In this document: positions 32,691 through 44,200 of the stretch, one piece after another
Numbering within the stretch: position 1 is the first letter of the stretch
Layout of the letters: every line of letters starts with the position of its first letter
DNA from: CAIZQW01 sp942493055
GTDB lineage: Bacteria > Verrucomicrobiota > Kiritimatiellia > RFP12 > UBA1067
Direction of reading: 5' to 3'
DNA length: 64,000 bases
Assembly (NCBI GenBank): GCA_942493055.1
Contig: OW818680.1
Location: 2,728,001 to 2,792,000, forward strand
Notes under the pieces: generated by a model
Seen by the model: only the letters and a program-made list of their open reading frames with translations
What the model was told of the DNA's origin: nothing
Databases searched by the model: none
Made by a program: the position numbers and the translations under genes

Positions 32691-35600
32691 TTACTGGAAC
32701 GAAATCCTCGTGCCGCTTGAGTAAATGAGATAGAGCGACTTGCCGCTATCGCCGATGACAGCCGTCCAGTAGCTCGTCGCGACAGTCAGCGTCGGCGCAC
32801 CCGTAAAGGTCCCCAGCGTGGACATCACCTTGAACCGGGTGATGGTTCCTGGAAGTGTCAGCGGATTGATGTTGATCGTCAGGCCATCCAGGCTGACAGA
32901 GCCGGTCCCGGAGATGACCACCTGATCGCACGGCACCTCGCTGTTTTGAGCCAGGTCGGCATAGTAGGTCGCGGTCTGCTGTTCAAAGCCCGCGAACCTG
33001 AGCGTGCCGATCACACCAGTGCCGCCAGGACGCATATCGTCACTGACGATCGCATATCCATTGGTAATCGTGCCTGATCCTGTCACGTTTGAGAAGGTCT
33101 GTTCGGCACCATCAAGGTCAAGGGTTCCATTATTCACCAACTCGAGTGAGACACCCGTCGGCAGTAAATCCTCTGTCACGGGTCCGCCTTCGCCAGCAAA
33201 CCACTTCGCATTGAGATAACTCTCGATGGCCGCCCGCTCAACATCCGTGACGTAACGGTTGTAGACGAGCAACTCGGCTATTTCGCCCTTGTAGTAACGG
33301 TCTGGCTGGCCAATGTAATGGTAATGACCGACAGAGGTCATGATATTCGTGGACCAAATCGCATTATTGCCGGCATATTGTGTGAGGATATGCCCGGTTG
33401 TCCCGACCTCCGTATTTGCAAACTTTTCAACGCCATTGACAAAGGCGCGTCCGCCCGTGCCATTGCAGAAGTCATTCCCATCGCCGGGTATGCTCCACTG
33501 CGTTGTGCTGCCTGACGGACGAATACCGCCCAGATCATTCCCTGTCCGGCCCCAGATCCCTGGCCAGGTTGCCGACTGGGTCCCTGTCATACGGGTCACG
33601 ATGAATACTGTCTTGTTGGTTGTACTCGCGCTGGAGTCCAACCGTGACGACGTGACAATGCCTTGATAATTGGTTCCGAAGACCACGGCCCCGCGTCCAT
33701 TGAAGGCATTCGGATTATAGGTCGGGCAGTTCGACGCCACATTGAGGGAGAAGTTTATAGCTCCGGCGCGCGATATCCAATTCGTGACAGCGCCATTTGC
33801 GTCAGCAAAAATATAGCCTCTATTTGAAGCATCCAGAGCCACAACTAACCCCTCAGAGACCGGGATCCCCGAGAGCGTCAGTTTGCCCGTGTCAATCGAA
33901 ACCTCTCCGCTGACTGTTGACAACGCATTTGTTCCGCCGGAAAGGGTTGTATTGCCTACGCCGACAAACCCCCACGAGCCAGTGCCCATGACAATGGGCT
34001 GCTTCGTCATGACAACATTATTCCCTTGGTTGTCAAAGAGGATGCGGCCTGCATTAATCGTCAGTTGCTGTTCAAAGAAACTGCCATTGAGTTTCAGGGT
34101 CACTGTCGACGCCTCGTTCTTGACCAGCGTCCCTGTGCCGCCGGCACCCATAGTGAAGGTGCGATCCTCGGTCACATTTAGAAGGACACTTGCATTGTTG
34201 ATGAGCGGACCGCCCACGCGTGCCGTTCCGGAGAGATCCAGCGCGCCGCCAGCGACATTGAGCGTGCCCATAAACCCGGAACTGTCGCCCGTCAGCGTCC
34301 ACGTGGCAGGACCTCGCTTCGAGAGTGCGGTTCCGGCTGCGCCAGACAGCGACCCTGCGAAGGTGTGGTTCGCAACATCATTGAGCAGCTCATGGGCCTG
34401 GGCATTGCTCAGGGCATACGTTCCTGCGCCGGAAATTCCGCTAATAGCCCCTGTGATGGGGATCAACATGTTGTTGGGAATAAACTGCTTCAGCATACTC
34501 GGGCCAGCCATATTCACGTAAAAACCCCAGCCGCCGCCATTATCGAAAAAGCTGAGGGCGAAGGCGTGCAAGCCAGCCGAGAGCGTCACGACGCCACTCC
34601 GCTCGGTGACCCCTTGCAAATAGTTGTTGTTGACCACACATGCGCCATCAATGAAGAGGGCAGAGCCATCGTCGCTCGCCGTATAGAAGGTATACTGCCC
34701 TGCCTGCGGGATAACGATATACCCCTCCCAGAAGACATGGAAGGTGGAGGTTGTACCATATGGCGGCGGGAAGCCGGAACCATTATTAGCAAAGTTCAAG
34801 ACGGTCTGCCCATTATAGGTCGTCGAGAATGTATGCGTCGGGGAAAAGCCCGCGAGATAGCTCTTGAAAGCCAGCAGATTAATAAAGTTTGCATCCGTGG
34901 TGCGCGCAATATTATCATAGTATTTTCCCATAAGTCCGACCATACTGGGGCTGGTTGTTGCGGCCATTAACGAAGCTGTAGCGCCGGAAGAGATTAGCAC
35001 GTCCCCGCGATCAGGCTGGGTTGCAAATTCCAGTTCGCCGGAACGGACGTTCCAGACGGTCGAGGCAGGGCAGAAGAGGCCCGCCATCGTCTGTTTCGCC
35101 GAGCCGCTCTTGACAATATGGATGCCCTGCGTTGCAAAGATGTTGCCAGAGAAGGTTGATGCCGTATTGGCGACCAACTCGACCGGCGTGACATTTGTGC
35201 AGAGCGCCTCTATCTTTCCTGATCCGCTCAACCTGGTGATGCGCGTCGGATCCGGCAGAAGCAACCTGTTGGGAAGCGCGGTCAGCGACCCTTGACCCGG
35301 GGTCTGGCAGAAGAGGGTCAACCCCTGTCCGCCGCCCTTCTCATACATGCCCATCATCATCTCATGAAGTCCGGCAGCCAAATAGACAGCGCCCGTCTTT
35401 TGAGGTGTCGCGCTGTAGCCCTTGTCGCCATTGTTGTCCACCACCATTGCGCCGTCAATGAAAAGCGTGGACCCGTCATCGCTGGAGAGACCGAAGGTGT
35501 AGGTCCCGTTTGTCTCGGCGATGAAACTGCCATGATGGATAAAGACATAGTTGTCCCCTCCATTGATCTTTGAGGTGTCCTGTGCATAGTCGCAGTTAAT

Positions 35601-38030
35601 CCCTGCGAAAAGAGAACTTGAGACAACAGAGGGCGTTACGGTGTTGATTTGATTCAGCAATTTGGCATACGTGTCAATATACGTGTTGCCCGTGCTGATT
35701 CCAAAATAATAATAGGCGGTCAGGCCATTTGTGCCGCCTGCATTCCCTGTGGCAATCGACAAGGTCGTCCCTGCCCCGTTCAGTTTGAGGGAGGTGTTCA
35801 GAGAAGCTGTGCCTGGAACAACCATTGCGCCCCCCACCACATCGACAGCACGATTAAAATCATAGGCGCGGCTGGTGACGGTCATGACGCCCGAACCACT
35901 CTTGGTGATGGACAGAGAGTTGGTGATCGGCGCGAGGAGCGTCCAGGTGTCGTTGTCCGAGCCGAGTGTGATATTGGTCGCAGTACTGGCGGAATCAATA
36001 ATCGAGCCTGCCCCGGTAACGGCATTCAGCGTCATATTATAGCCATTCACATCCAGGATTGCATTGTTTGCGAAGTCCACATTGCCCTTGCCTGTGCCTG
36101 ACGGGATGGCAGCGGCATTCGCCACCTTTACTGTACCGCCTTCAATGTCGGTATCCTGCAAATAGTTCTGCGCGACATCGACTGTCAATGTGCCTGTCCC
36201 ACGCTTGAGCAAACTGAAGTCGCGTCGTGCCGCATCTGCGGAACCGAGCGCGGCACCCAAAGCTGTTGACCAGGTGAGATTGTCATTGGCATTGATACCA
36301 AAGCGCCTATCAGCGCCACTAATGCCCGTGACCTTTGCGTTCGTGTTCCAACTGAAGATCGCACCATTGCCGATGATGGTCGAGCCTGCCTGGATATCCA
36401 AGATCCCGCTGTAGGCGCTATTCGTGCCGCTGAAAATGGTCGTGCCGCCGTCCGTGAAGTTCAGCTTGCCCGTGCCGGAGAGGCTCCCGGGGACCGTCAG
36501 TGTATTGCCGCTCCAGGCATGGATTTCACCGCCACCGCTCCCCACAGTGATGCCGCGGTTGGCATTGAGCGTGACAGAACCGTTGCCAAGGCGGATCGCG
36601 CCTCCTGTATCGAGCTGGATACTGTTCGTTGGCGAAGCAGGGACGACACCGAACGCCGCATCACCCGAAAGATACAACACGCCATTGTTCGTGATGATCA
36701 TGCTGCCTGTGCAGGTCGAGTTGGTAATACGAACCATGCCTTGCATGATGACTGTATCGACGCCACCCGTCAAATTTGCCACAAGACCTTGATTGCCCGA
36801 CCCTCTGAACGCCGTATTGCCGCCGCCGAGGCGGAAGATGCTGTCCGAGGCGGGGGTGATGGTTCCCGTGTAGTTGAGTGTCCCTTCATCTGTGCCCAGA
36901 TGAATGCCCGGCAGGTTGGTCAAATCAATATTCAAGCCTGCTGAAGCGCCCCGAAGGAGGATATAGCCGGCTGAGCCCGAGGTGATCCGGGAGGTGAAGG
37001 ACGCGGCAATCGCGGCGTTGATGCGCAGATAGGCGTTGCTGTTGATGGTGATCGGGCCGGTGCCATCGCCAAGACCGTTGACATGACTGACCGAGAGCCT
37101 TCCGCCGTTCACCGTGATGCTGTTTGTCCACGTGCTATTGTCTCCTGTAAGGTCAACCATACCGTTACCGACACCATTGACAATCAGGGAGAGTGAATTT
37201 GTCGGCGTCTGGGAATAGGTGATCACCATCCCATTCTCCGGTGCCAGGACCAGGGCTGTTGCTGCGGGATCAAGCGTAATCGTCCCAGTATAGGTGAAAG
37301 CTCCTTGGAAACGCACGGTGATGTTCGGGAAGCCTGTCAGATCAATATTTTGCGCGGCGTTTTCCGGATAGAGTATGATCGAACCCGTTGAGCCCGGGGT
37401 GAGCTTCGCAATCAGGTTCGTGAAGCCTCCTGCCTTCTTCCAGCCGATCGAGCCGTTGTTGAGCGTAATCGCGGGAAGGTCGTTCGTGAAGGCATTCGGA
37501 TTTGTCAGGTGCAACATCGAGCCGCCGGAGACTGTGAGCGGGCCTGTGAAGGTGTTGGTGCCGGAGGAGAGGGTCAGCACACCGCCGCCGGAGAGGGCCA
37601 GGCCGGTGGTGCCGGAGATTGACGAAGCCACCGTGGCAGCGCTACTGCTGTTAACCACGATGCTCTCGAGCGACTCAAGAGTGCCGTTGGCAAGCGTGAA
37701 GCCGTTCGCAGCCGTGTTCGCGAAGGTCAATCCGCCGATGACCCAAGGCGAGGCATCGACCGTCACGGTACGGCCAGCGGTGATGGCATTCGTGAAATAG
37801 GCCACGCCGGTCGTGCCGGTGGGCGCGCTGCCGCCTGTCCATTTGGTGACATCAGACCAGTTGCCGTTGGCATCCTGGTTCCAGACGGCTGTCACATCCG
37901 CGTGAACCGAGGGCACCAGGCCATGCATTACGCTTCCGGCTGCGACGATTGCCAGCGCGAGCCACAACGCCGTCATGTGCCGGGTTGCCCGGCTGAAAAC
38001 CATTCTCTTCGCCTGAATACTGCTCTTCAT
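32691..38030 (-). CDS. Giant secreted beta-strand repeat protein with PA14 and LamG-like domains (paralog A)
   Basis: This is a 1779-residue exported protein. A long signal peptide (hydrophobic core MTALWLALAIVAAGSVMHGLV, cut after PSVHA) is followed by autotransporter-associated strand repeats (LSGGGVLTLSSGTNTFTGPLTVSGGS and others). Two PA14-like domains lie at about 762-917 (TFGLSSDDGSTLFIDGAMVVDN) and 1028-1192 (TFYTASDDGSALFIDGACVVNN), and a concanavalin/LamG-like domain at about 1390-1610. A conserved end SLYLIYSSGTRISFQ closes the chain. PA14 domains often bind carbohydrate. The start at 38030 has GGAGGTGTGT before it; a longer in-frame start would reach into the promoter. It is a paralog of the next gene, with about 4.9 kb clearly homologous. 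No translocator barrel is present. Confidence 0.85.
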   Translation of the reverse strand: MKSSIQAKRMVFSRATRHMTALWLALAIVAAGSVMHGLVPSVHADVTAVWNQDANGNWSDVTKWTGGSAPTGTTGVAYFTNAITAGRTVTVDASPWVIGGLTFANTAANGFTLANGTLESLESIVVNSSSAATVASSISGTTGLALSGGGVLTLSSGTNTFTGPLTVSGGSMLHLTNPNAFTNDLPAITLNNGSIGWKKAGGFTNLIAKLTPGSTGSIILYPENAAQNIDLTGFPNITVRFQGAFTYTGTITLDPAATALVLAPENGMVITYSQTPTNSLSLIVNGVGNGMVDLTGDNSTWTNSITVNGGRLSVSHVNGLGDGTGPITINSNAYLRINAAIAASFTSRITSGSAGYILLRGASAGLNIDLTNLPGIHLGTDEGTLNYTGTITPASDSIFRLGGGNTAFRGSGNQGLVANLTGGVDTVIMQGMVRITNSTCTGSMIITNNGVLYLSGDAAFGVVPASPTNSIQLDTGGAIRLGNGSVTLNANRGITVGSGGGEIHAWSGNTLTVPGSLSGTGKLNFTDGGTTIFSGTNSAYSGILDIQAGSTIIGNGAIFSWNTNAKVTGISGADRRFGINANDNLTWSTALGAALGSADAARRDFSLLKRGTGTLTVDVAQNYLQDTDIEGGTVKVANAAAIPSGTGKGNVDFANNAILDVNGYNMTLNAVTGAGSIIDSASTATNITLGSDNDTWTLLAPITNSLSITKSGSGVMTVTSRAYDFNRAVDVVGGAMVVPGTASLNTSLKLNGAGTTLSIATGNAGGTNGLTAYYYFGISTGNTYIDTYAKLLNQINTVTPSVVSSSLFAGINCDYAQDTSKINGGDNYVFIHHGSFIAETNGTYTFGLSSDDGSTLFIDGAMVVDNNGDKGYSATPQKTGAVYLAAGLHEMMMGMYEKGGGQGLTLFCQTPGQGSLTALPNRLLLPDPTRITRLSGSGKIEALCTNVTPVELVANTASTFSGNIFATQGIHIVKSGSAKQTMAGLFCPASTVWNVRSGELEFATQPDRGDVLISSGATASLMAATTSPSMVGLMGKYYDNIARTTDANFINLLAFKSYLAGFSPTHTFSTTYNGQTVLNFANNGSGFPPPYGTTSTFHVFWEGYIVIPQAGQYTFYTASDDGSALFIDGACVVNNNYLQGVTERSGVVTLSAGLHAFALSFFDNGGGWGFYVNMAGPSMLKQFIPNNMLIPITGAISGISGAGTYALSNAQAHELLNDVANHTFAGSLSGAAGTALSKRGPATWTLTGDSSGFMGTLNVAGGALDLSGTARVGGPLINNASVLLNVTEDRTFTMGAGGTGTLVKNEASTVTLKLNGSFFEQQLTINAGRILFDNQGNNVVMTKQPIVMGTGSWGFVGVGNTTLSGGTNALSTVSGEVSIDTGKLTLSGIPVSEGLVVALDASNRGYIFADANGAVTNWISRAGAINFSLNVASNCPTYNPNAFNGRGAVVFGTNYQGIVTSSRLDSSASTTNKTVFIVTRMTGTQSATWPGIWGRTGNDLGGIRPSGSTTQWSIPGDGNDFCNGTGGRAFVNGVEKFANTEVGTTGHILTQYAGNNAIWSTNIMTSVGHYHYIGQPDRYYKGEIAELLVYNRYVTDVERAAIESYLNAKWFAGEGGPVTEDLLPTGVSLELVNNGTLDLDGAEQTFSNVTGSGTITNGYAIVSDDMRPGGTGVIGTLRFAGFEQQTATYYADLAQNSEVPCDQVVISGTGSVSLDGLTININPLTLPGTITRFKVMSTLGTFTGAPTLTVATSYWTAVIGDSGKSLYLIYSSGTRISFQ

Positions 38031-38084
38031 ACACACCTCCTGAACGCTAATACTATTTTTTACTGAGCCACTATTGAGTGTTAA

Positions 38085-38113
38085 AAAATACGCCCATTTT
38101 CTGTAAAAGTCAA
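38085..38113 (-). promoter_or_regulatory. Promoter of paralog A
   Basis: Minus-strand TTGACT (38108-38113), 17-base spacer ending GGGCG, and TATTTT (38085-38090). The leader from here to the start (CAATAGTGGCTCAGTAAA, then GTTCAGGAGGT) is closely similar to that of paralog B at 44854-44905. Confidence 0.75.
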
Positions 38114-38152
38114 ATCGATTTTGATTATCCGCCATTTATTTGAACAAACACA

Positions 38153-38192
38153 ACACATCCCCGGAACGTCTTTAGACGCTTCGGGGATGTGT
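38153..38192 (-). terminator. Terminator after paralog B
   Basis: ACACATCCCCGGAACGTC and GACGCTTCGGGGATGTGT form an 18-bp stem with one mismatch and one G-U pair around TTTA. In the minus direction it follows the 2207-aa gene by about 38 bases and is followed by TTGTGTTTGTT. It would separate paralog B from paralog A transcription. Confidence 0.75.
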
Positions 38193-38229
38193 CAAAGATA
38201 ACCCGCTTATAGACTCTGCTCCCTACGGT

Positions 38230-41200
38230 TTACCTGAACATAAGCACCGTGCCGCTGGAATACTTGAGATAGAGCGACTGGCCGCTGTCACCGATGACAG
38301 CCGTCCAGTAGGTCGTGACCCCCGTCAGCGTCGGCGTGCCCGTAAAGGTGCCAGCCGTGGACATGACCTTGAATTTCAGGATGCTGGTCGGCTGTGCCAG
38401 CGGATTGACATTGATGGTCAGACCATCCAGATCAACCGTTCCCGTACCACTAATCGTGACTGTATCGCACGGTGCCTCGCTATCCTGATCCAGATCAGCA
38501 TAATACGTTGCCGTCTGTTGTTCAAAGCCGTCGAAGCCGAGTGTACCCACGACACCATCGCCACCCGGACGAATCGAACCCGTCACAATAGAGTGACCGC
38601 GGGTAATCGCCCCTGAGCCCGTGACATCCCCGAACGTCTGGGTGGTTCCGCCCAGGTTGAGCGTACCGTTGTTATCTAAGGCGAGGGACGAGCCTTCTGG
38701 CAGGTAGTTGACAATCGTGGAGTCCGCGTCCATCCACTTCAAGCGCAGATACTCTTCAATCAGCAGACGCTCCGCATCGGTGATAACACGGTTGTAGACG
38801 ATCATCTCGCCGACCTCGCCCTTGTAGAAACGCTCAGGGTGGCTGTTGTACCAATAACATCCCATCGTCGTGGAGATGGCACCTGCCCATGTCGCATTGT
38901 TACCCGCATAGAAGGTCGCGATATGCGGCGTAGTCCCCAGATTGGTCGCCGTGACCATCTCTGTGCCGTTCGTGAAGGTCTTGCCGCCGTTTTGAACATA
39001 GTCATTGCCGTCTCCGGGGGTCGAATACGTTGTCATACCACCCACGGCACGAATACCCTTGTCGTTATAGGTCTGTCCCCAGACGCCACCAAGACCAGGC
39101 TGAACATCCGTGAAGCGTGCAACCATAATGACGGTTTTACTGATCTGGCTGCCCATGGATTGCAGATGCGTTTCCGTGCCCGGGGCACCGAAGACCACGC
39201 CGCCGCGTCCGCCGAAGGCTGTGGAGTCATACGTCGGAGCGTTCACGCCGGCGTTGGTGTAGGCCTGTCCGCCTACAAGGGAGTTCCACCGTGTCACCTT
39301 GTCTTCGTCCAGCGTCAGCGTATTCACGTCCTGGGCGTCAATCTGGGAAATCAATCCGTCCAGCACAGGATTAGATATCCTTAAGACGAGTGACCCTGTG
39401 TCAATGCTGACCACTCCTGCCGTAACAACCGTATTCGTCTCGCCAAGCATCACCTTGCCCGCGCCCACAATGCCCCATGAGCCTGAGCCGCTGATAATCG
39501 GCTGTTTCGTCATAATGACGTCATTCCCCTGGTTGTCAAAGAGGACGCGTCCCGCGTTCACCGTGAGTTGCTGCTCGAAGGTTGCGCCATTCAGTTTGAG
39601 GGTTACCGTGGAATCCTCGTTCTTGACCAGGGTGCCCGTACCGCCCGCGCTCATGTCAAACGTGCGATCCACGGTGACATCCAGAGCAAGTTGCCCGTTG
39701 TTGATGATCGTACCGCCCAGGCTTGCCGTTCCGGCGAGTTCCAACACGCCACCAAAGACATTGAGCGTACCCGCAAAAGCGGAGCTGTCGCCCGTCAGCG
39801 TCCAGGTAGCAGGACCCACTTTCGACAGATACGTTCCCCATGCGCCGGACAACGCACCCGCGAAGGTCCGATTGGCGGTATCGTTCAGGATTTCCTGCAC
39901 TGGCACATTATTCAACGCGTATGTTCCTGCACCCGAGATGCCGCTCACTGCGCCATTGATCGGGCTCGACAAACTGATCAACATACTGTTTGGAATAAAT
40001 TGCTTGGCGAGGCTTGGACCCTCGATAGAAGCATTTAATCCGTAGCCGCCACCCGAGTTATAGAAGTTCAAGGCGAAACCATGTAATCCCGCTGTCAGAT
40101 AGATTGTTCCGCTCCGCTCCTGTATACCGTGCCCGCCCCAGTTGTTCACGACAGCCTGGCCATCAACGAACACCATAGAACCGTCATCACTAGAGGTGTA
40201 GAACGTGTACGTGCCTGCCTCAGGAATATTGATATACCCCTCCCAAAACGCTTGGAATATGAGGTTTCCAGTATTATACGGCGGCGGGAAACCTGAACCG
40301 TTCGTCTCAAAATTCAACACGGTCTTGCTGTTGTACGTCGTCGAGAAGGTATAGGTCGGCGTGAAACCGGCGATATAGTTCTTGAACGTGACCAGGTCTA
40401 TAAAGTTTGCGTATGTGGTACAAGCCGTATAATATTTACCCATCAAGCCGCCGGCATTGCCGCTGGCTGCTGAGGCGGTCAGCGAAACGGTTGCGCCGGA
40501 GGAAAGTACTACTTCCCCGCGATTCGGCTGCGTCGTGAACTCGAGTTCGCCTGAACGGACTTCCCAGACCGTCGAGGTCGGATAGCTCGCTACGGCCATC
40601 GTCTGTTTCGCCGTGCCGCTCTTGACGATATAGATGCCCTGCGTCGCGACGACACTTCCGGAGAAGGTTGATCCCGCATTCGCGACCAGCTCGAGCGGCG
40701 TGATATTCGTCGTGGCGATCGCCTCGATCTTTCCTGTCCCGATCAGATTGCTCACACGGGCGACGTCCTGCAGCAGCAGGTTGTTCGGAACCGGGGTGAG
40801 CACGCTTTGCGAGGGCGCTTGGTAAAAGAGGGTCAACCCCTGGCCGCCACTGTTTTCATACATGCCCATCATCACCTCATGAAGGCCTGCAGCCAGATAG
40901 ACCGTATTCGTTTTTTGCGGTGGGAGTGTCCAGCCTTGATCCTTATTGTTGTCCACAAGGAAGTTCCCGTCGATACAGAGCGTCGAGCCGTCATCGCTGG
41001 AGAGCGCGAAAGCGTACGTCCCGCTCGTTTCGGCAATGAAGCGACCATGATGGAGCAAGGTATACGTATTGCCGTCGTAGAGTTTCGTCGTGTCATAATC
41101 ACAATTGTTGCCAGCAACAAGCGACGTTGTGATCACACTCGGAACAAGCGTCGCCAGCCGATTCTGCATCACCGCGTACGAAGCGATCTGAGCCGTGCCA

Positions 41201-44200
41201 GAGACGCCGTAATAATAATAGGCTGTAAGTCCGTTTGTCCCTAAGTAACTCCCCTTGGTCAGCGACAGCGTGGTAGCTGTGCCATTGAGGTTGAGCGAGC
41301 CGTCAAGTGCCATCAATGCGGGCATGCTAATTGTACCCGCGTCGACGCGCACGGCATTGTCAATCTTGGAGGCGGGTGCGGCCAGGGTCATGGTCCCCGT
41401 TCCGGTCTTGATGACGGCGAGCGAATTCGTAATCGGCGCGGCGAGCGTCCATGTGTCATTGTCAGATCCGAGGGTGATCTGCGTGGCGGTGCCGGCGGAG
41501 TCTATAATGCTTCCTGCGGCATTGTTCACCGCGTTCAAGGCAAGGTTATTGCCATTCACATCGAGTGTTGCATTGTTATAGAAAAACACATCTCCTCTGC
41601 CGGCCCCGGACGGCACCGCGCCGGAGGCCGCCACTTTCAGCGAGCCCCCTTCGAGGTCGGTGTTATAGATGTACTGCTGAGCGCAGTCAACGGTCAGCGT
41701 ACCCGCCCCTTGCTTACGGAAGCCGATATTCCTCCGGTTCAGGTCGGCATTTCCGAGCGGTTCGCCCATGTCCGTGGTCCAGATCAGGTTGGCATTGGCA
41801 TTGACACCAAAGCGGCGATCCGTTCCTCCCGTGCCCGTGACCTTCGTGTTCGTGTTCCAACTGAAGGTCGCGCCGTTGCCGATGATGGTCGAACCTTGCT
41901 GAATATCCATCGTCCCGCTATAAGAATTATTCGCGCCGCTAAAGACGGTTGTGCCGCCGTCGGTGAAGTTGAGCCTGCCCGCACCCGAAAGATTGCCAGG
42001 GATCGTGAATGTTGTGCCGCCCCAAGTGTGCATCTCTCCGCCGCCTGCGCCAACCACGATTCCGCGGTTGGGATTCATGGTCACACTCCCGTTCTGGCGG
42101 ATCGCCCCTCCTGTATCCAGCAGGATGTTGTTCGTCGGCGAAGCAGGGACAACGCCGAAGGCCGCATCCGTTGTAAGATGGAGCACGCCGTTGTTGGTGA
42201 TGATCATGCTGCCTGTGCAGGTCGAGCTTGTGATCCGAACCATCCCCTGCTGAATCACGGTATCTGTACCGCCCACCAGATTGGCCACTAATCCTTGATT
42301 GGCCGACCCTCTGAACGCCGTATTGCCGCCGCCGAGGCGGTAGATGCTGTCCGAGGCGGGGGTGATGGTTCCCGTATAGTTGAGCGTCCCTTCGTCCGTG
42401 CCCAGGGAGACGCCCGGCAAATTCGTCAAGTCAATATTCAAGGCTGCTGAAGCGCCTCGAAGGATGATATAGCCACTTGAGCCCGAGGTGATGCGAGCGA
42501 CGAAGGAGGAGGGGACAGCCGCATTGATGCGAAGATAAGCATTGCTGTTGATGGTGATCGCCCCTGTGCCGTCGCCCAGGCCGTTGACATGACTGACCGA
42601 GAGGCGCCCGCCATTTACGGTGATACTGCCCGTCCACGCATTATTGTCTCCGTTCAGGTCGACCATGCCGTTGCCCACGCCGTTGACGATGAGCGGCTGG
42701 GCCCCGGCGATGACCGGCGAATAGGTCACGACTGTGTTATTTTCAGGAGTAAAGATCAACGCTGTTGCTGCAGGATCAAGCGTGATCGCCCCCGTATAGG
42801 TGAAGGTGCCCTGGAAACGTACGCTCACGCCCGGGAAGCCTGTGAGGTCGATGTTTTCCGTGGCGTTTTCCAGATAGAGGACGATCGACCCCGTCGAGCC
42901 AGGCGTCAGCTTCGCAAGCAGGTTCGTGAAGCCGCCCGCCTTCTTCCAGCCGATGGCTCCGTTGTCGAGGGTGATCGCTGGCAGTCCGCCGTTCGTGAAC
43001 GCGTCGACATGGGTGAGGTGGAGCGCTGAGCCGCCGGAGACCGTGATGGGGCCGGTAAAGGTATTCGTGCTGGCTGAGAGCGTCAGCATGCCCCCGCCAG
43101 AGAGCGTCAGGCCTCCATCCGCAGTCTCTCCCAAGTCCGGATCGTGCTCGAAGCGCTGCGTGGCGATCGGGGTTGTGCCGGAGGGGACCACGATCTTCGC
43201 GCCGCCCGCCTGGATATAGGCATATTTGAACTGGCCGATGAAGTCCGTGCCGTTTTGGCCGACGTTATTGTAAATTTCACCGCCGTTGAGATAGAGCTTA
43301 TTAGTCCACGTATTCCCGCCCGTCCAGACGCGGGAGGTATAAATCTTGCCGCCGTTGACTCGCAGGATGCCCTCGCCTGTCGCGGAATTGTTTCCGACTT
43401 GGATTTCGCCGATGCCGGGCGTATTGATTTCGCCGCTGTTGATGTCCAGTTCGCCCTTGCCGTTATTCGAGGAAACAAAAATCAAGTAGCGGGTTGTTGT
43501 CGGGGCACTGCTCGACACCAGCAAGGTGCCGCCGTCCACCGTGATCTTACCATCCGCGCCGCTGTTCCCGACGTACAAATTGTTGTTGGAGACGATCATG
43601 GAGCCATTGGCCAGGAGGTTGAGTCTCGCCGTGACCGCACCCGGGGAAAGGGCGTGGTCCGTGTCGCCGATGAAGACCGTCCGGCCTTGTGTCATCAGCA
43701 GGGCGGGGTCATCGCTGCCGCCGATGTTAGCCGTGGCTGTGAAGCCGTCATTACGATAGCCCAGACGGAAGGCGGGCTCCGTGCCGCTCCCAGTCGTCTG
43801 GAGCGTGCCTTCCGTCAGATTCAGGGTGACGTTGCTGCCCTGTCCGACATCGACTGGAAGCGTGCTGTTGACAAGAATCCTGGCTGTGCCGGCATCGTTG
43901 GTCATGTTGACGCCGCCGGACCAAATATTCAAGGAGGCGAGCGTCCCTGCATCGCTCGTGAGCTTCGCGATGCCCCCGTTGCCAATATAGACATCGTCAC
44001 CTGTTCCGCCAACATTGTTATTCACCCAGTTTCCGGCTGTGTCCCAGTCGAGTTCCGTATCAGCCGCACCCGTCCAGACAGCGGCCGGGGCATAGCTATT
44101 GCGCTCTTCGAGATAGTTGTTCACGACCTGAGCCGAGGTGAGCTGCCCCGCGTGGACGCGGACCGCTCCCACTGCGCCAGAAAGAAACATTTCGAACCCG

